Assembly (NCBI GenBank): GCA_013396655.1
Contig: WBMV01000447.1
Coordinates: forward strand, 1-64,000
Length of the DNA: 64,000 nt
Reading direction: 5' to 3'
From: Campylorhamphus procurvoides
Lineage: Eukaryota; Chordata; Aves; Passeriformes; Dendrocolaptidae
Under the pieces are notes generated by a model, which was given only the letters and a program-made list of their open reading frames with translations, did not search any database and was not told where the DNA came from. Each line of letters begins with the position of its first letter. Position 1 is the first letter of the stretch. The position numbers were made by a program, and so were the translations under genes. Shown here piece by piece: positions 35,401 through 47,014 of this stretch.

Positions 35401-37439
35401 TGTTAAAAGCTGCCTTCCCCATCATGCTGCTCACACCTTCTCTGTGTCTAAGAATAACCCTGTCTCTACATAATGAACTTTTTTGTATAGAGAAGAGATT
35501 TATCGTGCACTTCAAAAGTGACTGTGTGGACCAATGTTTATGAGATGTTACAAAAAATTTCAAGAAAAAGGAAATATTTTTAAGCAATATTTTTGCAAAA
35601 TATTGTCTGCATAGTCAGCATTACAGTTCTGCCAAAAAAACCAAATTAACTTTGTTCAGTGTCATTAATATTGTTTACTTGCTAGAGATAGAAATTTGAT
35701 CACTTCACTAACTCTTTTTATTAAATTTTAGGCACAGATTTCATCAAAATATGTAAAATTACTTATGAATCGCCCTCAGTTGTTAGAAGCAAACAAACAA
35801 AAATCTTGCAGAAAAAAGTATAATTTCTTTTTCTTTTATGTTTTGGTTTGCTTTTTACCTTAATATTTGTGAAGTTATGGCTATCACCTTTTTTATTGAA
35901 TATCTCAGATTGTTTTCCAATCATCTTTTTGCCTCTGATCATATCACAGTTCATTAAGTTCCCATGTCCTGCCATATGTAGTAAACATCCCATGTACATG
36001 ACTTATATAGATTTCAGGGGTAGGTAAAATGAATCTTAAGAGAACAATAATTTTCCCAAAGTCACAAAACAAGGTCAGAGTAAAGCAGCACAAGTGTGAT
36101 GGCTTGTCTCTCTGGAGAAAATTGTCACAGTAATTGTTTAAAAGATTAATCTTTGTCACAAATGATTGTCACGCAAATTAATCTAGAGCAGAAAGAATTA
36201 ATCAGAGATCTGCTCTTTGTGACAAGAATTGTCACTCATGAGCCTCAAAATGTACTCCTTGTAACAGCAAAATCAGTAAAAATGAGTCCGGGAAACACAA
36301 CATAAAAATAATTATTGGCAATTTGATGGGAACTTCATGTCAAACTTTCTCCTGAGACACTGGAGAGGTGGAGGGCATGGCATCCATGGGAAAAGTTTGG
36401 GAGCACAAACCCTCAATCAAGAAGAACTGCTCTGATAGCTCCAAAAGCCAGTTTGTCCATGCCTCTGGCTGATGGAAGAGTATTTACTTAGGTTGAACCA
36501 GGTCATAGAAGAGAAGTGTTTATTTCTTGCCTGGTGTGCACTACAATGCTGTGAGCATCTGATGTAGTGCTGAGGGTGTGAGATCACTGCTGCTGGCCTG
36601 ATGCAGAGCTACCCTTGCAAAGACCTGTGTGCAGGTCTCACCCCATCTCCATCTCTGACAGATGTTTATGGCTTTATGGTTCTTCCCACATCAGCTGCTC
36701 TGCATGGTAGAGGAAGGGGGGTCTGCTGGCCTCTTCTAAGCCCTCTGTGGTATATCCAGTTTGCTTTCTGGCACTTCCTTTTCTCAAAGCGTAAGCAAGA
36801 AGGGAGATACATAGCTTTTTTGGAGTAAGAATTAAAAACTTTAAACTTTTAAACTCCTTCATATGTGATAAAACCACTTTGAGCTATGATTCCTGAAGTA
36901 TTCACATCTAGTGGAGTTTAAAAGACTGACTGAATGCTGCCTTCCCAAGGAAACCCCCACAAGAGTGTCCAAGATGAGAACTAGAACTTCAAATTCCAGA
37001 TCCTATCCAGTTTTAAGTAAAAATCTGCAAATCCTATGCTGGCAACATTTCTTCCCAGGTACCTGTGGATTTAACAGAGGAAAGGTTGATAATTTACTAG
37101 AGAGATCAAAAGGTCCTTGAGGTCTCCTGCCACTCCAAGTAGCCACATTACAAGATCTCCTGGGTATGGACGTGAAGGGTGTTTCCCGTGCCTGTGTTAG
37201 CCAGTACTCTGCCTCTAGAGTTTCGCTTCCATCCTTTATTGCCAAGGGCAGCAGACAGATTTTTGCAAGTCTCTTCAGCATCTTACCATCTTTGAGCATT
37301 ACTCATTTCCAGCCTGAATTTCCATGTCCCTTTTTTTGCCTCTTTCTTCTTTGGCTGGCAAGGTCTGTTTAGATCCTCTCATCCCATCGCTATTTATGGT
37401 GAGTGACCATATAGAGTGTAAGTGGCTGGGTTTGTGTCA
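32481..37439. other. Unique non-coding stretch with a GC-richer patch and a motif cluster
   Basis: No gene recognised. A GC-richer patch at 34630-34990 is open in three frames at once (minus 34635-34988 and 34762-34947, plus 34775-35017) but matches no protein I know. A minus-strand frame of 117 codons at 34213-34566 has several hydrophobic stretches and no domain. The TTGTCAC/palindrome cluster at 36123-36235 is listed separately. Confidence 0.5.
36123..36235. promoter_or_regulatory. Cluster of TTGTCAC boxes and nested inverted repeats
   Basis: TTGTCAC appears on the plus strand at about 36123, 36153, 36166 and 36229, and its complement GTGACAA at 36219. The last two form the palindrome GTGACAAGAATTGTCAC (36219-36235). 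A longer inverted arrangement pairs TTGTCACAAA (36153-36162) with TTTGTGACAA (36216-36225), and AGAGCAGA (36185-36192) with TCTGCTCT (36209-36216). Three ATTAATC-type boxes lie between them (agattaatct, aaattaatct, gaattaatca). TGTCA and TAATC/ATTA cores are known binding motifs of TALE/MEIS-TGIF and other homeodomain proteins. That this is an enhancer is inference only. No gene anchors it inside the window. Confidence 0.35.
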
Positions 37440-38560
37440 TGCTCCAGGTATAATCCTTATTGATTTACTCTTCTCATCTGTTCCTGTACTGGGAATATCA
37501 TTCCTGATATGTCACACAATTGCAACAACCTTTGTGTGGCTGAATCATGTTGATGACTCATGGCCATACTGTGAATTATTATTTCCAGTCTGGGCTTTCT
37601 CCTCTCTTCACATTATCAGCCTCCAGCTTACAGCAAATCTTTTTGTTAGTGTCTATGTGCCTGACTTAGCACCTCAGGATGTTAAATTTAATCTGATTTT
37701 TATTGCTTCCTTACTCAATATTATCAGGTTCCTCCTATATGGTATTCTAACCTTTCTTTCTTTTCACAACATCTTCCAAATTTGTGTCATTAATTATTTT
37801 TATTATTTCTTTTTGTGCTCTAGTATGGTGAACAAGTGATATAATGGCTGATTCTGCTCATATTCCACTTAGAACCAGCTTTTTACTGGCTTTGTCTTCC
37901 TTCACTGTTGGTTGCTGTCACCTATGCTGGAGCCATATCTTTTCCTAAAACTAAATGTAATAATTTCTATGTATTTGCCTTAAGCACTAATAATTTGTTC
38001 TTGGAATGTATGTGAGGCTTAGAAGAATGTTTGTTGCATTCTCTTTATCACATTCTTTCATCTGAACATAGGCCAATATATTACAGAAAGATACAAAGTT
38101 TATCTGCCAAAATCTATTGCTGTCAATTCAGGTTGTATTGTATCTCATTTTCTGCTTATCTCCATTTTGTTAGGTAGTCTTTCTTTTGAAATTTGTTCCC
38201 AAAGCTTGCATACACTGGACAGCAGGCTAATAGTCCTGTCACTGCATGGGTCATTTTTCTCTCTTCAAAATACAGGTGCTATGTTTGGTAATTTCTGATG
38301 CTAATGCACTAGCCACAGTTGAATAGGATCATTTAGAAAAGCTTTACTGCAGGACTTGCTATTTCCCATGCTAGTACTTCCTGGCTGACAATCAGCCTCT
38401 TCCAGAAGTTTCGGCACACTGAATTTAGATTATTTTTTTTGCATCTTTGTCTGTTGGAATTTTCCTTTTTGAATATTCATTCCTATTAAACCTCCTCTCA
38501 TCTTTTCCATTATTAAGGACAAGAGTAATGCTATATAAATAAGCCTAGTTGTCTTCCAGT
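37440..38560 (-). mobile_element. Ancient CR1/L3-type LINE, antisense
   Basis: The plus strand shows the antisense of a CR1-clade polymerase in consistent order. First come 'gttaaatttaatctgatttt' and 'tatggtattctaacc' (antisense of the region upstream of the DPAG block), then 'catcttccaaatttgtgtca' and 'ttacagaaagatacaaagtt'. These are followed by 'gaaatttgttcccaaagctt', 'ggacagcaggctaatagtcc', 'actgcatgggtcatttttc' and 'aaaatacaggtgctatgttt'. Similarity is weak base by base, but the order is preserved over about 1.1 kb, as expected for a very old insertion. The 171-codon plus-strand frame at 37324-37839 runs antisense through this element and is therefore treated as fortuitous. Confidence 0.6.
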
Positions 38561-41500
38561 ACACACTTTCTCCTAGCATTATTATTTTCCATTTTGCATA
38601 GATGATCTAGCAGCAGATTTTTATAGATATGGGTTTTGATTTATAGCCATAAAAATATAATAATTTATCTTATGCTATAACAAAATTTTCATGTAGACTT
38701 TATGTCTTCCAATTGTACAACCTAGTGCAGAAAGCTTTAGGCAAATATCATTGCAAATATCATAAGGCTGTAATCTTAAATTGTTCCTGATCATTTAGTT
38801 CAGCTTACTTTTTGTCTTACCTATTAACAGATATAGATTTAAGTTTGCAATATTGGTTTGTATAACAGATGTTATTATACAGTCAAACCCATCTCTTCGT
38901 GTGGACAGTTTTCCCCTAAGGTGAACTACTTTTTGACAGCTTTCAGTGCCAGATGTTGTGTCTGATACAGTTAAATTGGAGGCTTCTTTTCTGTATAGAG
39001 TTGCTATTCCTTCAAAAGTTCCTTGAAAAACTAGTTAGAAAATTTTTCAATTATCAGTTTTTGTCAGAAAATTCTGATTTGGCAAAGCCTCAACATTCAG
39101 GAAAGAAGTCCAATATGCACTAACTTCCCCTTTAAAAGAATCTTTTGTTGGGCCCATGTCATGTATTTCTGATGTTGAAAAAAAATCACAAAGATTTATT
39201 TTTGTCAGAAGTTCAACTAATTGCACTAATAAGTAATAATTAAGTCAATTTTTTTCCTGAAAATTAATGTCATGATTTCTCAGATTTATCTCAGTGTTTT
39301 TCTTTTTGATGTTAACTTATTTTTAATGTCGATTTCTATTAGAAGGGAGAAAACTTTTCCAACCCAATCTTCCTTCCTTAAAAAAAAGAGAAATCTTCAT
39401 ATTCATGTAAAAACCTCCTCTGGGTTCCTCTACTTAAGCTTGTACAAGGAGTCAGAAGCACTTTGGGCAAACAACATATAATACTCTGTAGATCCTGTGC
39501 TGCCTCAGTGCTGCCTTGCTCTTGACACTAAGGCAATCTGCTATTGCTGGCTACCATGGAAAGCAGCAGGAGTGAGGTGATTTCTTGTTTCTGTATACAC
39601 CTGACACCTGCTGAGGCCCTTCCAAGGGCCATTTCATAACCCTAGCCATAAAAAAATCTGCATTTTATGCTTAACCCTTCCCAGAATTCACTTGCTTTCA
39701 ACCAGTAATAGCAGGTACCTCTGAGGTGATTTTTGGTGCCACTGAGTCCTATTACTGAATAGCAAATTGAAGCAGTACCTTGATTGGATCTGCTTATAAA
39801 GAGCAAATAGCCTGCTCACAGTAAACATCAAGGTACTCAAGAGATGTGGATAAAAGTACACATGAAATACTTTAAGGCGTGAAAGAATAACCTGCAGTTT
39901 TGGTGGAACGACTAAAATGATTTTTTGTATTCCTGCAGGAAAATACTTTTAAGCTCAGTCTTTCCCCCAGACTTGCTGACTTTTTCTTGTCCTTTTCTTT
40001 GCTCTTATACAGCTCGGTGCCCAGCTGTCTAAGCAGATGGCATAAACCATATGACAGCTGTGACCTGGATGTTTCTGAAAGGTACCATCACAGGGACATA
40101 TACCATGCAGCCTCCTGACATATATTATAGCCCTGTGGATAACTAGTCTTGATGAATATATAATGAAATAATGAAAATACAGTGGATTTCAGGAGGATCT
40201 TTACCTCAAAGGAGTCTTGATGGGCTCTAGGCACCAAGAGACAAATGCAGGAGTTTAATCCCTGTTTCTCAATGAGAAATGCCAAGGGGGTGAGTGGCAC
40301 ACTGAAACACAAAAAGGCTGCTTAGGCTAGGAATTAAGGCAAATACTGCATTTAGCTGAACCTTGAGAATGACTTGACACTGGGTAGAATATCATTGCTG
40401 TGATAAAGATTTACCTAGACCTTTTGAGCTGATTTTTGGCAGACAACCTGCAAGGAGTGGAGATGAAACCAAACATTTAGGGTGGGAGCTTCCTGCTTCA
40501 ACAGATTGAACAAATCTACCTTTTGACACTACCATCAGTGTTTTCCTTATGTCCAATGTGCCAACCAGTCCAATCCAGGTTCAGAGTGAAACGTGCATTT
40601 TGTTTTTTCCAAGCTTCCTTGCCTCTTCTTTGTTTCCTTCCCTCTTTTGACATTGCTGGTGGCATGGGAAATCTGAGTTACTGACATTTTCTTCCATCAG
40701 AACACATGCTGATCCCACCACCATCAAATCTCTCCAAAATGCATGGACAGAGCAACAAAAAGTAAGCAGTTTTGTGTTGCATGATGCTGGGATCTTGCCC
40801 TTCAACTGCACTCAGCTCTACACTGAACCTAAACACTGTTCTTAATTGTTTAAGGTTAAACAAGGTAAAGCCAACTGTAAAATTACCCTGAGTTCACCTT
40901 GGGAGAGGTCAATGTTTCAAGCCCTATGGTTTCTATCTACCAAGAACTCATATTAATTCCACCACAATGCTGTGTGGAGAGCCCATAGTGGCTTTATACT
41001 ACCACTTGGGTCTTGTTTCCCCTGCTTTAAACTCCAGTCACAGTTCAGAGAGAGAAGCCGTGTTGCTAATGACTTCTTGTTTGCACTGAGCTCTATGCAG
41101 TGGTGCTGGACTCCTACCTGAACTGGACCTGGCTTGAGTTCAGGTGCCTGTATACTGCACAGCAGTTGTCTGCACTGCAGACACATCTACTCTGTTTTCC
41201 TATGACATGAGAATGAATGTAAATCTGCGTAACTGATGTTAGTAATCATTTTCTGCAATGCCAGCTTTGTACTGTGAAAGGTTTAGATATGCTTATAAAT
41301 GACGTGCTGAAATGAAAACACAATTACTATGTACTTGTTGCTATCAAACACAGTTGATGTATTCCTGGAAAAAGTAGATGGGGTGTGGAAATGGCATATT
41401 TCCCATATGAAGAATTAAGGGAAACGTGCTCAAAGATCTTTTCCCACCACTTGCTGCCCACATATCCTCTCTCTCCCACTAATTTTGTCTCTTGCCAGTA

Positions 41501-41997
41501 ACGTTCTGAAGTTAACATGTATCAGCAAGATCATAGTCCAATCTATGCATACTACCACACAAAAAATATGAGTCACATTACTAGTAGGGAATGGCATCCT
41601 CACTGAAACATAATAAAACAGATTTGAACTTTGCTCCAAATATTCTGTGAACTTTTTTGGACACTCCTATTTGTGAGTTGAAAGACAAAGGAGAAGTCCC
41701 AAAAGATGCAACTTCTTAGAATACAGGAACCAAAACACTTGTTTAACCCCAGAAACCTCTTTAGGGTGGACACAAGAGTTTTACTGGCTTTCTCTTCCAG
41801 TAATGATAATTTCCAAGAGGAGTCAGCTTCCTGTTACTGGACATAACTGAGAAGTATAATCCTGGAATAAAAGCTTGGAAGATTTTACTCTTGTAATAAT
41901 TTACCCCAATAATATTTTAGGTCCCTGAGATATAACAAACTATGTATGCTCCAGCTAGACCTCTTGGTATGCTGCTTTTTACTATCAGAAATCTTCC
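38561..41997. other. Unique non-coding stretch
   Basis: No gene, RNA gene or mobile element recognised. Open frames are 60-77 codons long, scattered over both strands and without domain signal. Confidence 0.5.
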
Positions 41998-42606
41998 ATG
42001 CAGCAAGAATTGCTACCAATGCTCAAAAGTATCAGAAATAATGTGGCCAGCAGGACTAGGAAAGTGATTTTCCCCCTGTACATAGCACTGGTGAGCCCAT
42101 ACCTTGAGAACTGTGTCCAGTTCTGGGCTCCTCACTTCAAGAAGGGCATCAAGATGCTAGAGCAAGTTCAGAGAAGGGCAGTGAAGCTAATGAAGTGTCT
42201 GGAACACAAGTCCTGTGAGGAGCAGCTGAGGAAGCTGGGGATGTTTAGCCTGGAGAAGAGGAGGCTTCAGGAAGACCTTGTCACTCTACAACTACCTGAA
42301 AGGAGGTTGTAGCCAGGTGGTGGTCAGGCTCTTCTCCCAGGCAACCAGCCTGGGATGAGAGGACATTGTCTTAAGCTGCACCAGGGGACAGTTCAATTGG
42401 ACATTAGGAGGAATTTTTTCACTGAAAGGCTGATTAGACATTGAAATGGACTGCTCAGGGGAGTCACCATCACTGGAGATGATGTTTAAGGAAAGACTGG
42501 ATGTGGTACTTGGTGCCATGGTCTAGTTGATATGGTGGTGTTTGGTCATGGATTGGACTCAATCTCAGATGTCTTTTCCAACCTAATTTACTTTGTGATT
42601 CTGTGA
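41998..42606 (+). mobile_element. CR1 LINE 3' end, relatively well preserved
   Basis: A 5'-truncated CR1 on the plus strand. From 41998 to about 42290 the C-terminal part of the CR1 reverse transcriptase is still readable in one frame, with landmarks [28 protein letters not shown] and [14 protein letters not shown]. The 3' UTR then follows ('tacctgaaaggaggttgtag', 'ttctcccaggcaaccagcct', 'attaggaggaattttttcac', 'atggattggactcaatctca'), ending in 'ttccaacctaa' and the terminal 'gtgattctgtga'. Part of the UTR around 42350 is shortened. This is the youngest-looking CR1 in the window. The 104-codon frame at 41998-42312 is LINE sequence, not a host gene. Confidence 0.9.
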
Positions 42607-44280
42607 AGTAAGCATATGTTAGTTCTTCCATTTCTACACCACCATCTCAGTGATAAGGGCTGTTCATAAGTTACACGGGAGCATAAAACCATGCATCACT
42701 GTAAACACCAGATGAGTCCTACTAACTGTAATTAATTATGAAGAAGGTCAGTACTCAGGTTTCAGTACCTCAGTGTAGGATAAGAGCTAGAGAGTGTTCT
42801 CCATGGACAGTACAAAGAACGTAGGTTTGAGTAGTGGCACAGATCTGTAAGGCAGAAAAGGGGCTTGGAGACGTCGTATGGGCTCTCCATGAACACTGAT
42901 TCTTAAACACACTCCCCACCCCCCCACACTCCAAAGCATGTTTTGAGCTGTTTTGACCCTTTAAAAAATTCACACAGTCCTTTGCACATCCTTCTCTATG
43001 GGCAAGAGAACTTTGAAATATCATGGGCCAGATTTCCTACAGAAAAATATCCAAATGCAGCAAAGATCAATTTATTTTTAGCCCAATTTCCATGGAAAGC
43101 ATGGCGTACATAATGATCTTCTCAACATATTTCTGCCTTTTCCTGGTAATGTTTTGAAGGAATTGGCTAATTTCAACCACATGGGAAAGAGGAGTGCAGT
43201 TCTTAGTGATATTAATTTTCCCCATATCTCATGAAAATAGGCAGCTAAGTGAACGAATACTTTTAAGTATTTCAGAAAACGAAGAACTGGTGAGTTAGTT
43301 CAGCACTGATTAGAAACCAGAGCATCCACACAGGAATACTTTCCTCAAAATGTAAATCCTCAATAAGCTCAATTTTAATTTGTTCTGCTGCCCACAGGAC
43401 CATGTGTTTTGCTTTAGTTGCATGAGCCTTATCTCACTTCCCTCAGCTTCTTCCTTTCTTTACCTATCTGCCCTTCCTCTGCAAGGGAGTGGGGGCCTGC
43501 TCTTTATTTTGCTCAGTCTCCAAATCGGAAATATGGCCTTTGATTAGGAACCACGCACACCCTGGGGAAAGATGGTGACAGTGACGATGAGGGAGAGTGT
43601 TGGGAGCTGCAGGAAAGCTTTAAGTTTGGGAACTCCATAGTGACAGACCTTGGGGAGAAAGCATGAGGGTCCATACATGGACAAGCAGCAGCAGGGAGTG
43701 AAGTCAGGTAGTATTGCTATACCATGTTACATGCTTGGAGTCAATCCAGAACCAGCAAAATGGTCCAGGTGTAGCATGAAGCAAGTGGCACTTTACCAGA
43801 ATTAACAAAATGAGCAGAGCATGTATAAGCCCAGAGAGTGGAGATGAGTGGTTAGGAAAGCAGCCCTGCAAGGCCAAGGCACTGGTGCTTTACAGCTGCA
43901 GCAGTACTTGGAAAGCTTTGAATAAACACCACCACTGCAAAAGACCAGTGTGCAATGACTTATTTGTTGAATAAACCTAGTGAAGCCATAACTGCAAAGA
44001 TAAGAACAACATTTCTGTCAGTTCATAGCTGTCCCTTTTCCCACCCACAGTTTCAGTGTTCACAATGAGTAGACCTGTATTTAAATTGCAGTACCTGCTG
44101 GGGAGTCAGGAGAGATTAACATACCGTAGGAGTTCATTATCTATGTCGCACTCTTCTGATAGTCTTTAAAAGTTGCTGCTTTCTCCAAAGATTAGAAAAT
44201 GATGAAGGAACAAATTTAAAGTTTGTACTTAATTTTTTATGTCCTTAAAATTGTTTTATTTACATGTTCATCAGTCACAG
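42607..44280. other. Non-coding spacer
   Basis: No recognisable gene or element. Includes a short C-run at 42916-42927 ('cacccccccacac'). Confidence 0.5.
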
Positions 44281-44864
44281 TGTGGTGAGTTGACCTTGGC
44301 TGAACACCAGGTGCCCACCAAGCCACTCAATCACTCTCCCTTACAGCTGGACAGGGCAGAGAAAATAAGATGGAAAACATCTCATTGGTTGAGATAAGGC
44401 AGTTTAATAAAGCAAATGTAAAGGTTTGCACTCCCAAAAGCAAAAAGAAAAACCAGTAATTTTATTCTCTACTTCCCACCTCAAGTGATGTCTGGCCAAT
44501 TCCCTGGAAGCAGGGCTTCAGTATCTGTGGCAATTGCTCGGGAAGGTAAACATTGTAAATAAAAAATTCCTCTCATTTCCTCCTCCTTTCCTTAGCTTTT
44601 ATATCTGAACTGATGTCATATGGTATGAAATATACCTCTGGCTAGTTTGGGCGAGCTGGCCTAGTTGTGGCCCCTCACAGGATCTTGCCCATCCCCAGTG
44701 TATTGATGCAGGGGAATGTTGGGGAGACAGTGCTGTGCCAACACTGCTTTGCCGTTGCCAAAACACTGGTGTGCTATTGACACCTTTCTAGCTAACAATG
44801 CAAGGCATAGCACTGTGAGGGCTGCTGTAGGAGCATGAACTCCATCTCAGCCAGACCAAATACA
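44281..44864 (-). mobile_element. ERVL-type LTR, probably the 3' LTR of a truncated provirus
   Basis: The block starts 'tgtggtgagttgaccttggc' and ends 'cagccagaccaaataca', the antisense of an ERVL-class LTR related to but distinct from the one at 16584-17185. Shared landmarks are 'ggcagtttaataaagcaaat' (polyadenylation region), 'tgatgtcatatggtatgaaa', 'ggctagtttgggcgagctgg' and 'gtgctattgacacctttcta'. TG…CA termini are present at 44281 and 44864. No matching target duplication is found directly on both sides. This fits an LTR still attached to internal sequence at its right edge. In minus orientation it would be the 3' LTR. Confidence 0.75.
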
Positions 44865-44923
44865 ACCTGCACCTCTTATTTGCATCATATTCAGATCCCA
44901 TATAATTTTATATATCTTCTAGC

Positions 44924-44996
44924 TATCCTATCCTATCCTATCCTATCCTATCCTATCCTATCCTATCCTATCCTATCCTATCCTATCCTATCCTAT
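44924..44996. repeat. (TATCC)n perfect pentanucleotide microsatellite, about 14.6 units
   Basis: An uninterrupted run of TATCC units, 73 bp long, lies just 60 bp inside the right edge of the ERVL-type LTR. Absence of interruptions suggests a recent or length-variable array. The minus strand reads (GGATA)n. Confidence 0.95.
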
Positions 44997-46230
44997 TTAT
45001 ACCAACACATACAACTTAAATGGCATTCTTAAACCATCTTTATACCCAACATACATATTAATAAATTTCCATTAACTACTGTCCCCCATTCTTTCAGAGA
45101 TAGATATTATTTCCCTATTTCATGAGCTTCCTCCACTCTTCCAGAGGTTCAAAAACAGGCCATGACTTGTGCTCCATTCCATCGGGATGGGTGCTCAGGA
45201 CAGGAGAAGCAGCACACTCAGTCATTGGGTACTGACACAGGCCTGGCCCAGACTATGGTCACACTCTCCTTACTACTTGCAAAATTCGCTCTGCATTGGT
45301 TCACATAATTCCTGCTACTTTACTTCCTGCAAAATACAACATACATTGTACACCACAAATTATTTTTCCTTGCAAGGTTAAGTCCCCTTTAGGCACACAC
45401 TGTGTTTCATCATCCTGCTGCATTACACACCAAGTACACCCAGGGCAATCCAACGGATGTATTTGTCTTTTCCCAGGACACACTGGGAAAAATACACATG
45501 ACTTCCTCAGCCCCTTCCTTATGTATAGTATGGGGACCTTATCTCCTCCCACAGTACGTAGGGGTTTTGTTTGGGCCAACCAGGGTAGTTAGCAGGTCGC
45601 CTAGTGTTAACCAGCTAAGAGGCTTCTGCTGAATTTGCATCCCAATGCTTCCACACCGCATCACCTAATACTCTTAACATGGATGATAAGGTATATGATA
45701 TATAACACAGCTGTACTAAATTAATTGTCCCAGAGTTTTACCTGCTGAGTTTCAAAGAGATAACACCTGGCCACAGGCCTCTATTACCTTGAGCACCCTC
45801 AACTACCTGCTCACAAAAATTATCGAGTTGAAAAACAAGCTTGTTTTGTCTATAATTCTCTAAGAATTCAGTTATTTGTATTGTTCTTTTCATTAGAAGA
45901 GCTCTACATTGAATCTCCCGTGGCTCTCCTAAACTTCAGTCCAAATTTCAGCCTTTCCTGAACTTATCCATTTCCCATTAACTTTTGCTGCCATCCCTTC
46001 TGTGGGCTTCTTGTTCTCACAAGAGGGCTTGAGTGAGAAAACATGAACTTGGTTTGTCCTGCAGATGCCACAAGGTACTGTGTGCCTTTGACTCTTGTGG
46101 GATGTTGATTATCCATCAAAGCTGAAAGCTTGCAAGGGCAAGGTGGAGGCCAAGATGAGCTGTATCTCCTCGAGTATATTTCTGGTGCTCTCAAGACCTC
46201 TCCCCAACGCTCATAGTAACTTCCCACCTT
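44997..46230 (-). pseudogene. Internal sequence of an ERVL-type provirus, decayed
   Basis: Minus-strand sequence has retroviral coding character broken by stops. Near 45830-45900 a stretch reads in frame with a helical, Q/E/N-rich segment containing FCEQVVEGAQGN. Near 45600-45690 another stretch reads DAVWKHWDANSAEAS and is then interrupted by a stop. A 92-codon frame occupies 45301-45579, with a basic and cysteine-containing tail (CPGCTWCVMQQ). A further 87-codon frame lies at 45964-46227. Frames shift between blocks, so nothing intact remains. Position beside the LTR at 44281-44864 and the common orientation support one truncated provirus. The individual gene (gag or pol) cannot be assigned securely. 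No second LTR was found to the right. Confidence 0.5.
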
Positions 46231-47014
46231 GATAAGAAAGTTTTTTAATGGGACTATTTGAAGGTTATGTTTTAGTGGTTCCCTGCCAAGGTATCAGCAT
46301 TGTTCCTGAGGGAAATGACCCTAAGCACTTATACACCTTCATGACTTCCAGAAATGCTGCCTATTCTTCTTTTATTCCTTGGTTGGTGTGATAATATTTC
46401 AGATGGGTCAATACCAGCTGTGAAAACCAGAAAGTTTTGCAGTTTGCTTGAATAAAAGTCTGTAGATGTGAGACACTGTTCTTTCCAGCCTGATAACTTT
46501 GTGTAATAGATGACATTGCCTCTCCTTAAAATGTTTACAACCTGAATTTGGAAGCTGTCATGGCTACACTGTTGCAATCTCTGTATTTGTTAAATGCAAA
46601 TGTGTATAAACAACCTAAATCACTGGCGAGCAAAGGCAATCTGAATTAACCAGGTTCTGCCTTTCTCAGAGACTCCCCAGATTATGGATAGAGCTTAATA
46701 AATGGGCAGTTCTTAGAGTGTCACTTACCTGTACGCCATGTACCATCTGGTGCAGAGCTACAAAGTGGAGCCTTTCTTCTTTAGCTGACTTCACATCAGC
46801 AAATCCCAAATAAAGTGAATATATACCCTTAAAAAATAATCTGTGATGAGAATTTGTTTACCTAGAAATTTTCCTTCAGGATCAGAGATAGCAAAGATAA
46901 ACTAACTCATCAAACTCTTTTTTTCTTTTGAGTATAAAGACTCAGTAACTTTTTGGCTTATATAGACCAGTGATTCCGTATTGATGTAGGAAAGAGAATT
47001 AGATTCACAGTTAA
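46231..47014. other. Non-coding spacer, no right-hand LTR seen
   Basis: Searched by eye for the missing 5' LTR of the truncated provirus and none was found. One 82-codon minus-strand frame (46329-46577) has no recognisable feature. Confidence 0.45.

Noticed and set aside
37324..37839. 171-codon plus-strand frame that could be read as a multi-pass membrane protein
   Set aside because: It lies antisense through a decayed CR1/L3 polymerase. Hydrophobicity follows from T-rich antisense codons.
41998..42312. 104-codon plus-strand frame as a host gene
   Set aside because: The peptide is the C-terminal part of a CR1 reverse transcriptase, and the CR1 3' UTR and tail follow directly.
44924..44996. 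Telomere-like or interstitial telomeric repeat
   Set aside because: The unit is TATCC/GGATA, not TTAGGG, and the array is an ordinary pentanucleotide microsatellite.
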